Below are positions 26,084-36,228 of a stretch of DNA of 56,527 bases, in pieces. Position 1 is the first letter of the stretch; every line of letters starts with the position of its first letter. Source of the DNA: an uncultured beta proteobacterium (GTDB lineage: Bacteria > Pseudomonadota > Gammaproteobacteria > Burkholderiales > Burkholderiaceae); contig CAIQHU010000155.1 in the NCBI GenBank assembly GCA_903871735.1, positions 1 to 56,527 on the forward strand, written 5' to 3'. The notes beneath the pieces were generated by a model. It did not search any database. It saw only the letters and a program-made list of their open reading frames with translations, and was not told where the DNA came from. A program made the position numbers and the translations under genes.

Positions 26084-27964
26084 CTATCCCGCTTCAGAAA
26101 TAATCGCCTGTATCTGCGCTAAAACTGTTTTATCTTCCATCGTGCTAATGTCTCCAGGGTCCCGCTTTTCAGTGATTGCTTGCAAGGCTCGCCGAACAAT
26201 CTTTCCCGATCTGGTCTTTGGCAATATATGCACCACATATACTTTAGCAGGACGAGCAACAGCCCCTAATTGCCGATCAACCGTTTGCATCACTTGCGTC
26301 GTCAATCCCTCAATATTTAAAGGGTCTTTAGCAACGATAAAGGCAATTGCTACCTGCCCTTTGAGGGCGTCGGCAACTCCGACCACAGCAACTTCGGCGA
26401 CATTCATGTGGCTTGCAATACTTTCTTCGATTTCTCGGGTTCCTAGGCGATGCCCCGCTGTATTGATCACATCATCCGTTCTGCCTAAGATGAAAAAATA
26501 GCCATCTTCATCTTGAATCCCCCAATCAAAGGTAGAATAAATGAGTCGGTTGGGAATCGTTTTCCAATAGGTCTCTACAAAACGCTCATCATCGCCCCAA
26601 ATGGTTTGCATGCAGCCCGGTGGTAAAGGCCCCTCTATCGCTAATAAGCCCTTTTGGTTAGTCCCTAACTTTTCCCCAGAAACTTCGTCGATTAACTGCA
26701 TTTGATACCCATATACAGGTACCCCCGGTGAGCCAAACTTGTTTGGCATCTTCTCAATTCCTTGCTGTAATGCCAAAATTGGCCAACCCGTCTCGGTTTG
26801 CCAATAATTATCAATAATGGGCTTTTGAATAGCCCCTGAAATCCACTGCGCAGTCGGCTCGTCTAAAGGCTCGCCCGCTAAAAATAGTGTTCGCAACGAA
26901 CGAATGTCATATTTTTCTAAAAATCCAGCATCTTGTTTTTTTAACACCCGAATTGCTGTAGGTGCCGAAAACATGGTCGTAACGCGATATTTCTCAACCA
27001 GTTTCCACCATATACCAGCATCTGGCTTGAGCGGCGTTCCTTCAAACATAATGGTCGCCATACCATGTATCAATGGACCATAGATAATATAGCTGTGCCC
27101 AACAACCCAACCAATGTCCGAAGTGCAAAACATCGTCTCACCTGGATTGGCACAAAATATACTATCCATCGATGCGGCTAATGCCACAGCATATCCACCA
27201 GTATCGCGCTGCACCCCCTTTGGCTTTCCTGTGGTTCCTGAGGTATATAAAATATATGACGGATCCGTTGCCTCTACCCAAGTACAAGGCACTCTTGCGT
27301 CTAAATAATTCTCGCGCTCTTCGGAGTAGTCTAAATCTCTTTCTGCAACATATTCAAATGGACATAAACGCCTAGAAACTAGCAAAACCTTGCTTGGTTG
27401 AAAACTTGACAATTGCAAAGCCTCATCCAGTAAAGGCTTATATGGCACCACCTTACCGTTTCGAATGCCAGCTTCTGATGCGACGATCAATTTTGGCTTT
27501 GCATCTTCAATCCGAGCCGCTAAACTGTGTGCCGCAAAACCGCCAAAAACAACCGAATGAATCGCCCCTAAGCGCAGCGCAGCTAACATCGCAAAACATG
27601 CTTGCGCTACCATCGGCATATAAATTAAAACGCGATCACCCTGGCCAATGTTGTGCGCTTGCATGATAGCGGCCATGCGGTTCACTTCTTCAAATAACTG
27701 TTGATAGGTGTAAGTCGTTGCGGTATCCGTCTCGACCGATACCGCAATTAATGCCGCTTGATCAGCCCGCGTCTCTAAGTGCCGATCCACAGCGTTAAAA
27801 CAAATATTAGTTCGGCCACCCACAAACCATTTAGCAAATGGCGGGTTTTGATAATCTAAAACGCTATCAAAAGGTTTTTCCCAATGGATTAATTGCGCTT
27901 TTTCTGCCCAAAAAGTGTCAGGATTTTGAATCGACTGTTGATAAATTTCTCGGTACTTTCCCAT
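26084..27964 (-). CDS. prpE: Propionate-CoA ligase PrpE
   Basis: This 626-residue AMP-forming acyl-CoA synthetase matches the PrpE branch of the acetyl-CoA synthetase family. It has the N-terminal WFVGGRTNICFNAVDRH motif, the P-loop YTSGTTGKPKGVQRDTGGY, DNYWQTETGWP, the hinge and Asp in IINTAGHRLGTREIE-like TAGHRLGTREIE, and the C-terminal acylation lysine in PKTRSGKIVRR. It activates propionate, and possibly acetate, to the CoA ester. GGGAG lies about 10 bases before the ATG. It is 30 bases downstream of mltD, with no prp cluster around it. The mmsA gene at 42033 also makes propionyl-CoA, but is unlinked. Confidence 0.92.
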   Translation of the reverse strand: MGKYREIYQQSIQNPDTFWAEKAQLIHWEKPFDSVLDYQNPPFAKWFVGGRTNICFNAVDRHLETRADQAALIAVSVETDTATTYTYQQLFEEVNRMAAIMQAHNIGQGDRVLIYMPMVAQACFAMLAALRLGAIHSVVFGGFAAHSLAARIEDAKPKLIVASEAGIRNGKVVPYKPLLDEALQLSSFQPSKVLLVSRRLCPFEYVAERDLDYSEERENYLDARVPCTWVEATDPSYILYTSGTTGKPKGVQRDTGGYAVALAASMDSIFCANPGETMFCTSDIGWVVGHSYIIYGPLIHGMATIMFEGTPLKPDAGIWWKLVEKYRVTTMFSAPTAIRVLKKQDAGFLEKYDIRSLRTLFLAGEPLDEPTAQWISGAIQKPIIDNYWQTETGWPILALQQGIEKMPNKFGSPGVPVYGYQMQLIDEVSGEKLGTNQKGLLAIEGPLPPGCMQTIWGDDERFVETYWKTIPNRLIYSTFDWGIQDEDGYFFILGRTDDVINTAGHRLGTREIEESIASHMNVAEVAVVGVADALKGQVAIAFIVAKDPLNIEGLTTQVMQTVDRQLGAVARPAKVYVVHILPKTRSGKIVRRALQAITEKRDPGDISTMEDKTVLAQIQAIISEAG

Positions 27965-27994
27965 TTCAACACGCTCCCTCTTTTTAGCTGATCA

Positions 27995-29533
27995 TTAATT
28001 ATTTTTTTCGGCTAGTTTGGCACTCTTAGTGATGACTTCGACATTACCTGCCTTAGCGGTCTGTGTTTTATTGACCTCTTTTTTGGCTGGGCTATTCGTA
28101 TTTGGCTTTGGACTGGCTTTGACGCTGGATTTATTACTTCCTGTGGAAGCATTCGATGATTTTTTGACAGTTGCCGAAGACTTCGAAGTTGCTAACTGTT
28201 GTGCCTTCGGGTTACCACCATGTTTGGGTTGATAATTGGCTAAATTTTTTGGAACTGCAACACACTTTTTCCCTTGACACTTCATCACAACCGGTACTGG
28301 AACATATTCGCGCTCTAAGCTTAAAATGCCATTTTGGGCTATCTCATAATCAATATCACCAAGATTGTGAGACATCTTGGGAACTAACAAGCTAGAGCCT
28401 TTGCGGACCTTCATCCCCTTTGGGATGGAATTCATTTCCCGCACTTGATGAATATCAAGTCCTAAATTGGCAACAATTTTCTCTAAACTTTCTGTTTTTT
28501 CAACTTTAATTGCTGTCCATGAAGTTAAAGGCATACGATTGGTTAAGATGTTATCTCGAAAGATTTCTGCTTTGCCATAAGGTAATAAAATTTCTTGATT
28601 AAAACCCTTCATAATCACTGGTTTATTGAAAGACGGGTTGAGATCTAAAAACTGTTCACGGGTCATTTCTGATAGGGTGATGACCCGATCCACATCAATA
28701 TCTTGTGTTACCGGCAATGTTACAAAGTAGGGATGGTTCTCTACCTTCGGTAAAGTAAAGCCATACTTTGCCGGATTTTCAATGATTCTTTTATAGGCTA
28801 GAAGTTTGGGGACGTAATTTTTAGTCTCATTGGGCATTTTTAAACTGAAGTAATCTGTTTCTAACTTGGCTGCTTTGTTTTTATTAATTGCACGACCAAC
28901 AGAACCCTCCCCCCAATTGTAGGCAGCTAAAGCTAATTGCCAATCCCCAAACTGGTCATATAACTTCTGGAGATAATCAAGGGCCGCCCTAGTTGACTTA
29001 ATGATGTCACTTCTCTCATCACGAAACATGTTTTGTTTCAGATTAAAGTACTTACCGGTGGCTGGCATAAACTGCCACATTCCAGCAGCTTTGGCCGGGG
29101 AAACTGCCTTAGGATTGAAAGCGCTTTCCACAAAAGGTAATAAGGCTAATTCACTAGGCATCTCCCTCGCCTCGACTTCCTCAATGATATAAAACAAATA
29201 GGGTGATGATCGCTCTAAAACGCGCTTTACATAAGTCGGGTTATCAACTAACTGCTTAGTGTGGCGATTAATAATTTCCATCTCCGGGTCACTGATGTCA
29301 AAACCCGTTCGAATTCTCTCCCATAAATCAATGGATTGCACAATATCTGGAACCGGTGTAATTTGAACTGGAGCAACTGGCACCGGTTGATACTTCGGTT
29401 CCTCAAAATTCAATTTTTCTGAAAAAGAACTGATATTCGTAGTGGGCCCAGTCGCACAGCCAGCTAGCAAGCTTACTAGAAGAAGTAATGCAATCAGCGG
29501 GCAACGCTGCAGATAGGCAAGGCAATACTTCAT
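27995..29533 (-). CDS. mltD: Membrane-bound lytic murein transglycosylase MltD
   Basis: This 512-residue lipoprotein has a signal peptide with lipobox LAGC (lipidated C26), an SLT domain (about 115-225) with the catalytic Glu in LLPFVESAFNP and the AAGMWQFMPATG and YNWGEG motifs, and one recognisable LysM-like repeat near residues 345-390. It cleaves glycan strands of peptidoglycan to 1,6-anhydro products. The last ~75 residues are Lys/Ser/Ala-rich and low in complexity. It overlaps gloB by four bases, reproducing the mltD-gloB pair found in E. coli. Only one clear LysM is visible, versus two in E. coli MltD. Confidence 0.92.
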   Translation of the reverse strand: MKYCLAYLQRCPLIALLLLVSLLAGCATGPTTNISSFSEKLNFEEPKYQPVPVAPVQITPVPDIVQSIDLWERIRTGFDISDPEMEIINRHTKQLVDNPTYVKRVLERSSPYLFYIIEEVEAREMPSELALLPFVESAFNPKAVSPAKAAGMWQFMPATGKYFNLKQNMFRDERSDIIKSTRAALDYLQKLYDQFGDWQLALAAYNWGEGSVGRAINKNKAAKLETDYFSLKMPNETKNYVPKLLAYKRIIENPAKYGFTLPKVENHPYFVTLPVTQDIDVDRVITLSEMTREQFLDLNPSFNKPVIMKGFNQEILLPYGKAEIFRDNILTNRMPLTSWTAIKVEKTESLEKIVANLGLDIHQVREMNSIPKGMKVRKGSSLLVPKMSHNLGDIDYEIAQNGILSLEREYVPVPVVMKCQGKKCVAVPKNLANYQPKHGGNPKAQQLATSKSSATVKKSSNASTGSNKSSVKASPKPNTNSPAKKEVNKTQTAKAGNVEVITKSAKLAEKNN

Positions 29534-30330
29534 TTGAAACTATCTTTCCATAAACGCGTTATGGTAAATATATCTTCTCCTGAATGGACAACTTTTTTTG
29601 CATATCGCTCGATCGACTCTCGCACAGTACTCTGGTCACTGCGTAAAAAGGGATTTACTTTTTTTTCTAAACCTAAAGTTGTAGGCACTGTCGCTTGCTG
29701 CGTTTCACGTAAACGAATGGCCTCTTCAGTCCATTTCGATAAATCGTGATTAGTCGGCTCAACCGCCGCTGCAAAACGCAAATTAGCCAGCGTATACTCG
29801 TGGGCGCAACAAACCAAGGTTTCGTCAGGTAACTGCATCAACTTCATTAAAGAAGCATACATTTGAGCGGCTGTACCTTCCAGTAAACGGCCACATCCAC
29901 CCGCGAATAAAGTATCCCCACAATAGAGCCTAGGGACTTCTACGCCAGCTATTTTTGGTAAAAAATAAGCAATATGGCCCTTAGTATGTCCAGGCACCTC
30001 TAGAACTTGTAGATGGACGCCTGTAAAAATTTCAACGAGGTCACCATCATAGACTGTCTGTGTTTTATGCGGAATAGTATCTTTGTCAGGCCCAATAATC
30101 CGTAAATCATGGCCCTGGTTTTCCCGAACCCAAGCAATTAAGTCCTCAATACCCCCAATATGATCTGCATGATGGTGGGTGATTAAAATACCGTCTAAGA
30201 TAGAGGATTGCTTTTTTATTGCTTGAATGATCACTTGTCCATCCCCCGGGTCAACGACCCAAGAGTGACCAAGAGACTCAATCATCCATAAATAATTATC
30301 TGTAAATGCTGGTATTTGTTGAAATTGCAA
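29530..30330 (-). CDS. gloB: Hydroxyacylglutathione hydrolase (glyoxalase II)
   Basis: This 266-residue metallo-beta-lactamase-fold enzyme has the binuclear metal motif THHHADHIGG (about 51-60), further ligands in PGHTKGHIAYF, CGDTLFAGGCGR and CAHEYTLANLRFA, and the C-terminal glyoxalase II domain ending LRSDQSTVRESI. It hydrolyses S-lactoylglutathione in methylglyoxal detoxification. The start is a TTG at 30330; no in-frame ATG fits the family N-terminus MQFQQIPAFTDNY. It is divergent from a methyltransferase gene, as in E. coli gloB/yafS. Confidence 0.94.
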   Translation of the reverse strand: MQFQQIPAFTDNYLWMIESLGHSWVVDPGDGQVIIQAIKKQSSILDGILITHHHADHIGGIEDLIAWVRENQGHDLRIIGPDKDTIPHKTQTVYDGDLVEIFTGVHLQVLEVPGHTKGHIAYFLPKIAGVEVPRLYCGDTLFAGGCGRLLEGTAAQMYASLMKLMQLPDETLVCCAHEYTLANLRFAAAVEPTNHDLSKWTEEAIRLRETQQATVPTTLGLEKKVNPFLRSDQSTVRESIERYAKKVVHSGEDIFTITRLWKDSFK

Positions 30331-30388
30331 TATGAAATCTTTCTAAAATTGGCTTTTAAATATAGGTTAGATGCGATAGATTAATTAG

Positions 30389-31198
30389 ATGATACCAACT
30401 GAATCCGAAATTGCCAATCAGTCCCTTCTAGCATGGGATAACTGGCTCAATACTGCACCAGGACTTTATGTCTTAAATTGGGAGCAAGCCCAATTTAACC
30501 GTGCGGTAGATGACGCCTTTGGTTTTGACGCCCTCCAAATCGGTTTTCCTCAAGTGGGCTGCCTAAATGAAAACAGAATATCGAACCGTTGGCTGATGCA
30601 ACTGCCATCCCAGCCTACGGTTGATTTATCCAATAATCACGGCGTTCATACGATTTGCCAAGGCTCAATTTATGATCTCCCCTTTGCGACAGAAAGTATG
30701 GACTTAATCGCCCTACCGCATGTCTTGGAGTTTACTGCTAATCCACATGAAGCCCTGAGGGAAGTCCACCGAGTTCTTCGCCCAGAGGGCAGAATTGTCA
30801 TCTCGGGATTTAACCCAATGAGCTTATGGGGAATGCGACAGTACTACGGAAAATTATTTAATCGGCCATTTTTGCCGAAAGAAGGCCAATTTATTAGTCA
30901 TTTACGTATCAAAGATTGGCTACGCCTACTCAATTATGCGATTGACCGGGGCAAATTTGGTTGCTACAGCCTTCCCCTCCAAAATCATCGCACCATGACA
31001 ACCCCAAGCCTATTAGATAAAGTGGGGGATCGTTGGTGGCCCTTTTTAGGATCCGTATTTATGCTCAGTGCCATCAAAAGAACCCCGCGGATGAAACTAG
31101 TTGGAAAAATTTCATCCAGAAGACCATCCCTCTCCCAAACGCTAGCGCCCGTTACCCAGTCAAAAACCACGCAACAAACCAACTCCACCAATGACTAG
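30389..31198 (+). CDS. SAM-dependent methyltransferase, YafS-like
   Basis: This 269-residue class I methyltransferase (Methyltransf_11 type) has a central fold with [23 protein letters not shown] and [15 protein letters not shown]. The usual glycine-rich motif I is degenerate at the N-terminal side, as in YafS-like members. The substrate is unknown. It lies between gloB (divergent) and rnhA, the same place as yafS in E. coli, and its last 8 bases overlap rnhA, indicating coupled translation. The C-terminal ~35 residues are Ser/Thr/Lys-rich. Confidence 0.85.
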   Translation: MIPTESEIANQSLLAWDNWLNTAPGLYVLNWEQAQFNRAVDDAFGFDALQIGFPQVGCLNENRISNRWLMQLPSQPTVDLSNNHGVHTICQGSIYDLPFATESMDLIALPHVLEFTANPHEALREVHRVLRPEGRIVISGFNPMSLWGMRQYYGKLFNRPFLPKEGQFISHLRIKDWLRLLNYAIDRGKFGCYSLPLQNHRTMTTPSLLDKVGDRWWPFLGSVFMLSAIKRTPRMKLVGKISSRRPSLSQTLAPVTQSKTTQQTNSTND

Positions 31199-31640
31199 AA
31201 AAGTCCCCAGCGTAATTATTTATACCGACGGCGCCTGTAAAGGCAACCCAGGAATTGGTGGCTGGGGCGCCGTACTGCGTTACGGCGGTCATGAGAAGCA
31301 TTTAAAAGGCGGCCAACCCCATACAACGAATAATCGCATGGAACTGACCGCTGTCATCGAAGCTCTCAAAGCCCTTAAATTTGATTGTGAGATAGAACTA
31401 TTTACGGATTCACAGTATGTTCAAAAAGGCGTTTGTGAGTGGTTAGATGGCTGGAAACAACGCGGCTGGAAAACTGCGAGTAAAAGCCCTGTTAAAAATG
31501 CCGATTTATGGCAAATACTAGACCCATTATTAAAAAATCATGTCATCCGTTGGCACTGGGTCAAAGGACATTCAGGAGACCCAGGGAATGATTTAGCTGA
31601 TGCTCTGGCAAATCAGGGTGCACTCGAATATTGCAGGTAA
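31191..31640 (+). CDS. rnhA: Ribonuclease HI
   Basis: This 149-residue enzyme has the RNase HI catalytic carboxylates: D in [14 protein letters not shown] in [14 protein letters not shown] in ELFTDSQYV and D in [10 protein letters not shown], plus the basic handle [16 protein letters not shown]. It degrades the RNA strand of RNA-DNA hybrids. The ATG overlaps the stop of the methyltransferase gene. In many proteobacteria dnaQ follows directly; here an RND efflux pair intervenes. Confidence 0.97.
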   Translation: MTRKVPSVIIYTDGACKGNPGIGGWGAVLRYGGHEKHLKGGQPHTTNNRMELTAVIEALKALKFDCEIELFTDSQYVQKGVCEWLDGWKQRGWKTASKSPVKNADLWQILDPLLKNHVIRWHWVKGHSGDPGNDLADALANQGALEYCR

Positions 31641-31705
31641 TTTACCCGCCCAGGCTACCCAACTCCCCTCGCTCCATCATTGATAGAACCAAGTACTACT
31701 AAAGC

Positions 31706-31732
31706 AGATAGGTGAAGCATATTCATCTATCT
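31706..31732. repeat. Stem-loop between rnhA and the RND adaptor gene
   Basis: Arms 31706-31716 and 31722-31732 form an 11-base-pair stem with one G-T pair and a 5-base loop. On the plus strand it is followed by As rather than Ts, so it is not a standard terminator; it could be a transcript-end stabiliser or an operator dyad. Confidence 0.4.
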
Positions 31733-31807
31733 AAAAACCTTGCGTTTCAATTAGATTGATGATTTTGTGAGAAAATAAGTATTAAAAATTTACAAAGTTC
31801 TAATTTA

Positions 31808-31830
31808 TTGGCCAACATGTTTCTGGCCAG
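31808..31830. promoter_or_regulatory. Paired palindromic octamers upstream of the RND adaptor gene
   Basis: TTGGCCAA (31808-31815) and CTGGCCAG (31823-31830) are both perfect palindromes sharing the core TGGCCA, with centres 15 bases apart and about 50-70 bases before the adaptor ATG. The layout could be an operator for a dimeric repressor. No regulator gene is next to it. Confidence 0.3.
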
Positions 31831-31878
31831 AATGAGACAACCCAAATCGCCTTAAATGCTTTTAATATTCGGAGTCAT

Positions 31879-33054
31879 ATGGAAACAACAAGTCATCCGC
31901 AGTCAAGTCTAGGAAAAAAACTGATTTGGTTTGTCATTATTTTAATTTCTGGCGGTGGGGCAGGCTACTATTACTACTCTACCCAGGGTAGCCAAACCGC
32001 CCCTAAAAAACCTTCGCCACCTCCCCAATCAGTAGTAACTGCTAAAGTTGAGGAGAGAGATTTTCCAGTCATTATTGAAACATCTGGCAATGTTATCTCC
32101 GCAAATATTGTGGATATCAGACCACAAGTTACTAACATCATCTCCAAAGTACATATTACCGAAGGCCAAGAAGTAAAGGCTGGCGATATTCTTTTTTCTT
32201 TAGATGATCGCGCCGATCGCGCTAATTACGAAAAAGCCCAGGCTCTTGCTGAGGATGCGATGCGACAATATAACCGCGCCGAAGAACTTGTCAAACAAAA
32301 CTTTATTTCCAAAGCAAGTGCGGATACCGCTCTTGCAAATGCCAACTCCGCAAAATCCGCCGCTAATGCTGCGCAAGTTTTATTAAGTTATGACACAATC
32401 CGCTCTCCAATAACCGGCAAAGCGGGTGTTATCAATGTCTTTCCCGGATCTCTTGTCCAACCTGGCAACGTCGTATCTACCACCTCAACAGCAGCAGCCA
32501 CCACGACCCTAGGCGCAATGGTAACCATCACCCAGTTAAATCCAATTAATGTGCAATTTACTGTTCCTGAAACCTATATGGCAAGTTTATTGCAACTTCA
32601 AAAATCTCCTACTGGACTAGTCGTTCAAGTCCAGTTAGGAAATGGCCAAAAAAAACAGGGGAAGGTATTTGTGGTTGATAACCAAGTTGATCCTTCTATC
32701 GGCGCCGTTAAAGTAAAAGCTAGCCTTGATAATTCAGACTACGCCCTAGCACCGGGTCGTTTTGTGACAGTTACCCTACAAACACAAATCTTAAAAAATA
32801 GCCTGGTAGTTCCAAGCCAAGCAATTATTTCAAGTCCAGTGAGTGATCAAATTTATACCGTTGATGAAGAAAATCAAGTAACCCTGAATAAAATTAAAGT
32901 GCTTGCTCAAAATAATGGCTTTGGGGTAGTCACCGGGATTAAGCCAAACGACCGCGTTGTGGTTGAAGGAAAACAAAATCTTCGCCCAGGTTCCAAAGTG
33001 GTTGAAGCCAATAATTCTGCAAACAAACCCACAGAAAAAAAATCGGGGCCATAA
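31879..33054 (+). CDS. RND efflux periplasmic adaptor subunit (membrane fusion protein)
   Basis: This 391-residue HlyD/AcrA-family adaptor has an N-terminal membrane anchor (about 12-30), biotinyl-lipoyl halves (VDIRPQVTNIISKVHITEGQEVKAGDILFSLD and the later TIRSPITGKAGV), a short alpha-hairpin with two helices (about 115-155), a beta-barrel and a C-terminal membrane-proximal domain (VKPNDRVVVEG-like). It bridges the inner-membrane pump to an outer-membrane channel. GGAG lies 4 bases before the ATG. It precedes the RND permease by 58 bases. It resembles MdtA-type adaptors; substrate is not predictable. Confidence 0.92.
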   Translation: METTSHPQSSLGKKLIWFVIILISGGGAGYYYYSTQGSQTAPKKPSPPPQSVVTAKVEERDFPVIIETSGNVISANIVDIRPQVTNIISKVHITEGQEVKAGDILFSLDDRADRANYEKAQALAEDAMRQYNRAEELVKQNFISKASADTALANANSAKSAANAAQVLLSYDTIRSPITGKAGVINVFPGSLVQPGNVVSTTSTAAATTTLGAMVTITQLNPINVQFTVPETYMASLLQLQKSPTGLVVQVQLGNGQKKQGKVFVVDNQVDPSIGAVKVKASLDNSDYALAPGRFVTVTLQTQILKNSLVVPSQAIISSPVSDQIYTVDEENQVTLNKIKVLAQNNGFGVVTGIKPNDRVVVEGKQNLRPGSKVVEANNSANKPTEKKSGP

Positions 33055-33112
33055 ACAATGAACGCGTTGTTAAACCCTTCCATTCAATCTTGCCCCCAAA
33101 TAGCCAACGCCA

Positions 33113-36100
33113 ATGAATATCTCTGAAATTTGTATTCGAAGACCTGTTTTAACGACTCTCTTATCCATCGCAACAGTGATAGCCGGCGCCATTGCCTATA
33201 CCAAAATTCCAGTAGCAGCACTCCCTAGCTTTAACTCTCCAGTGATTCAAGTAACAGCAGTATTGTCCGGAGCAAGCCCAGAAAATATGGCCGCTAGTGT
33301 CGCCCTACCTTTAGAAAAAGAATTCTCCACCATCGACGGCATCAAGGTAATTAGCTCTACCAATTTTTTGGGAAGTACCAGTGTTACTTTAGAATTTAAT
33401 AACAATCGAGATATTGATAAGGCGGCAGTGGATGTGCAAGCAGCTCTTCTGAGAGCTCAAAGACGCTTACCTATCGAAATGACGATTCCACCGTCCTATC
33501 GCAAAGTCAATCCTGCTGATGCCCCCGTATTACTTCTTGCCCTCACCTCCCCATCGATGAATTTATCGCAAATTACTGACTATGCGGAAAATTTACTGTC
33601 CCCAAACATTTCAACGATTGAAGGCGTAGCCCAAGTCCTGGTTTATGGCAATAAACGCTACGCCGTCCGAATCCGCGCTATCCCAGATAAGCTAGCATTG
33701 AACAATCTGACCTTGGATGATATTAGCGTTGCGATTAATAAATCCAATTCGAACTCGCCTGTAGGGGTTCTTGATGGGCCAAGACAGGCACTAACGATCT
33801 ATGCTAACTCGCAAATGGTTAAAGCATCTGATTATGCTGAACTAGTCATCGCCCAACGCGGTGGGAATCCAATCCGCCTAGCAGACGTCGCCCAAGTTTC
33901 AGAGTCCTATGAAAATATCAAAAGCTTAGGTCGATTTAAAGATGAGCGATCAATCGTCATCGCCATTTTGCGCCAACCGAGTGCGAATACGGTGAAAGTT
34001 GTCGACGGGATCAAAAAGATGATCCCAGAGTTTGAAAAACAACTCCCCGCATCGCTGAAGATCAATCTCTTAAATGATCGCTCGAAATCGATCAGAGAAG
34101 CAATCCATGATGTCAACCTGACTCTATTGTTTACGATCGCCCTCGTAGTCTTAGTGATTTTCTTATTCCTGAAGCATCTGGCTGCGACGATTATTCCTGC
34201 ACTTAGCCTGCCAGTGAGCTTAATCGGAGCCTTCTTCATCATGTACTGGATGGGCTATAGCCTAGACAACGTCTCCCTACTGGGCATTACCCTTGCGGTC
34301 GGTCTCGTGGTGGATGACTCGATCGTCGTTCTAGAAAATATTATCCGCTATGTGGAAGAAGGGATGTCTCCACTCAAAGCAGCTCTCAAGGGCAGTAAAG
34401 AGGTTGGCTTTACGATTATTTCAATATCCATCTCACTCGTAGCTGTATTTATTCCAATCTTTTTTATGCCAGGGCCGGTTGGTCTTTTATTTAGAGAGTT
34501 TGCCGTCGTCGTTACACTAGCCATCTTGGTTTCAGCTGTTGTCTCCCTCACCCTTGTGCCAATGCTCTGTAGTAGATTTCTGCCAGATGCGTCCAAATTA
34601 AAGCACGCAAAGGATCCTTGGATTATTAAAAAATTCGAGCAAGGTTTTCAATGTATCTTTCGTTTTTATTCAATCACTCTAGATAAAGCACTCAACCACC
34701 GACGCATTATTCTCGGTGTTGCTTTTGCTACTTTTGGAATCACCGCCGTCCTCTTTTACTACATTCCAAAAGGTTTTTTTCCCGAAGAAGATATCGGTCA
34801 AATTATTGTTACTACCGAAACGGCTGAAGATATTTCATATATAGCGATGCTAGAAGTTCAAGACCAAGCTGCTGATGTGGTTATGAAGGATCCGAATGTA
34901 GATACTTTCGTGTCAGTCATCGGTGGGGGGGCAAGCACAGGGACTAATAGCGGACGTTTATTTATCAACCTAAAACCAAAAGGTGAACGACCTAAAATGA
35001 GCGTCGTGCTAGAAAAACTGCGCAGAGATTTACGAAAAATACCAGGTCTCGTAGTCTATATGCGGCCAGTACAAAATCTCCAACTAGGTGGAAAAGCTAG
35101 TAAAAGTCGCTACCAATATATTCTCCAAAGCGTTGGCCTTGAGGGTGTGAATCAATGGGCCGAAAAAGTCCAAGCAAAAATGAAGACTGATCCAGATTTT
35201 AGAGACGTTACAAGCGACTCACAGTTAAAGGGACTTAATGTAAAAATTGATATCGATCGCCAAAAAGCCGCTAGCGCAGGCGTGAATATGCAAGATATTC
35301 GAACTGCACTTTACTCAGCCTACGGGGAAAAACAAGTCTCTACGATTTATACCCCGGTCAATACCTACCAAGTCATCTTAGAAGTAGCCGCAAAAGATAA
35401 ACAGTTTGAGTCTGATCTGAACTCAATTTTTCTGCGCGGACGGGCAACTGATAAACTCGTCCCCCTTTCAAGTATCGCCACCTTTAACCGGTTTATTGGT
35501 CCAACGTCAGTAAATCATCAAGGTCAGATCCCAGCCGTAACGATTTCTTTTAACCTCGCCCCAGATGTTCCACTTGGCGTTGCTACTAAAAAATTAGAGC
35601 AATATACGAAAGAGTTACAACTACCGCCATCGATTATTACCAGTTATGGCGGTGATGCGGCTGTGTTTAAAGATGGGCAAGCTGGGCAAGCAATTCTTCT
35701 GATTAGCGCTCTGCTGGTGATTTATGTCTTACTTGGGGTGCTCTACGAAAGTTATATCCACCCATTAACAATCCTTGCTGGCTTACCCTCCGCAGCAATT
35801 GGTGCGCTCGTTTTTCTGCAACTATTTGGTATGGAACTAACGATGATCGCAACTATCGGGATCTTACTGCTAATTGGTATTGTGAAAAAAAATGCTATTC
35901 TGATGATCGATTTTGCCCTGCAAGCAAAACGAAGCTCTAATTTGTCTGCCCAAGAGGCTATCAAGCAAGCCTGTTTAGTTCGCTTTAGACCAATTCTAAT
36001 GACTAGCCTGGCAGCTTTAATGGGTGCGCTACCAATCGCTCTAGGCATCGGTGCTGGAGCAGAGTTGCGCCAACCACTTGGAATTGCAGTCGTGGGCGGC

Positions 36101-36214
36101 CTCATTTTCTCCCAAATTATTACCCTGTATATCACTCCCATTATCTATATTTATCTAGATCGTTTTGCTGGTGATGGGCCATTAAATATTCCTCCTGAGA
36201 TGCTACCAGACTAG
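33113..36214 (+). CDS. RND efflux permease, HAE1/MdtB-like
   Basis: This 1033-residue inner-membrane transporter has the twelve-helix RND layout: TM1 near 12-30, a large periplasmic porter domain, a helix block around 335-540 with the proton-relay segment GLVVDDSIVVLENIIRY, TM7 around 535, a second periplasmic domain, and a final block with GILLLIGIVKKNAILMIDFA. It exports hydrophobic or amphiphilic compounds by proton exchange. The sequence resembles MdtB/MdtC-type pumps. No outer-membrane factor gene is nearby, so a TolC-like protein from elsewhere would be needed. A 22-codon reading frame (33058-33126) overlaps its start and might couple translation. Confidence 0.94.
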   Translation: MNISEICIRRPVLTTLLSIATVIAGAIAYTKIPVAALPSFNSPVIQVTAVLSGASPENMAASVALPLEKEFSTIDGIKVISSTNFLGSTSVTLEFNNNRDIDKAAVDVQAALLRAQRRLPIEMTIPPSYRKVNPADAPVLLLALTSPSMNLSQITDYAENLLSPNISTIEGVAQVLVYGNKRYAVRIRAIPDKLALNNLTLDDISVAINKSNSNSPVGVLDGPRQALTIYANSQMVKASDYAELVIAQRGGNPIRLADVAQVSESYENIKSLGRFKDERSIVIAILRQPSANTVKVVDGIKKMIPEFEKQLPASLKINLLNDRSKSIREAIHDVNLTLLFTIALVVLVIFLFLKHLAATIIPALSLPVSLIGAFFIMYWMGYSLDNVSLLGITLAVGLVVDDSIVVLENIIRYVEEGMSPLKAALKGSKEVGFTIISISISLVAVFIPIFFMPGPVGLLFREFAVVVTLAILVSAVVSLTLVPMLCSRFLPDASKLKHAKDPWIIKKFEQGFQCIFRFYSITLDKALNHRRIILGVAFATFGITAVLFYYIPKGFFPEEDIGQIIVTTETAEDISYIAMLEVQDQAADVVMKDPNVDTFVSVIGGGASTGTNSGRLFINLKPKGERPKMSVVLEKLRRDLRKIPGLVVYMRPVQNLQLGGKASKSRYQYILQSVGLEGVNQWAEKVQAKMKTDPDFRDVTSDSQLKGLNVKIDIDRQKAASAGVNMQDIRTALYSAYGEKQVSTIYTPVNTYQVILEVAAKDKQFESDLNSIFLRGRATDKLVPLSSIATFNRFIGPTSVNHQGQIPAVTISFNLAPDVPLGVATKKLEQYTKELQLPPSIITSYGGDAAVFKDGQAGQAILLISALLVIYVLLGVLYESYIHPLTILAGLPSAAIGALVFLQLFGMELTMIATIGILLLIGIVKKNAILMIDFALQAKRSSNLSAQEAIKQACLVRFRPILMTSLAALMGALPIALGIGAGAELRQPLGIAVVGGLIFSQIITLYITPIIYIYLDRFAGDGPLNIPPEMLPD

Positions 36215-36228
36215 TTCTTGCCCTAATC

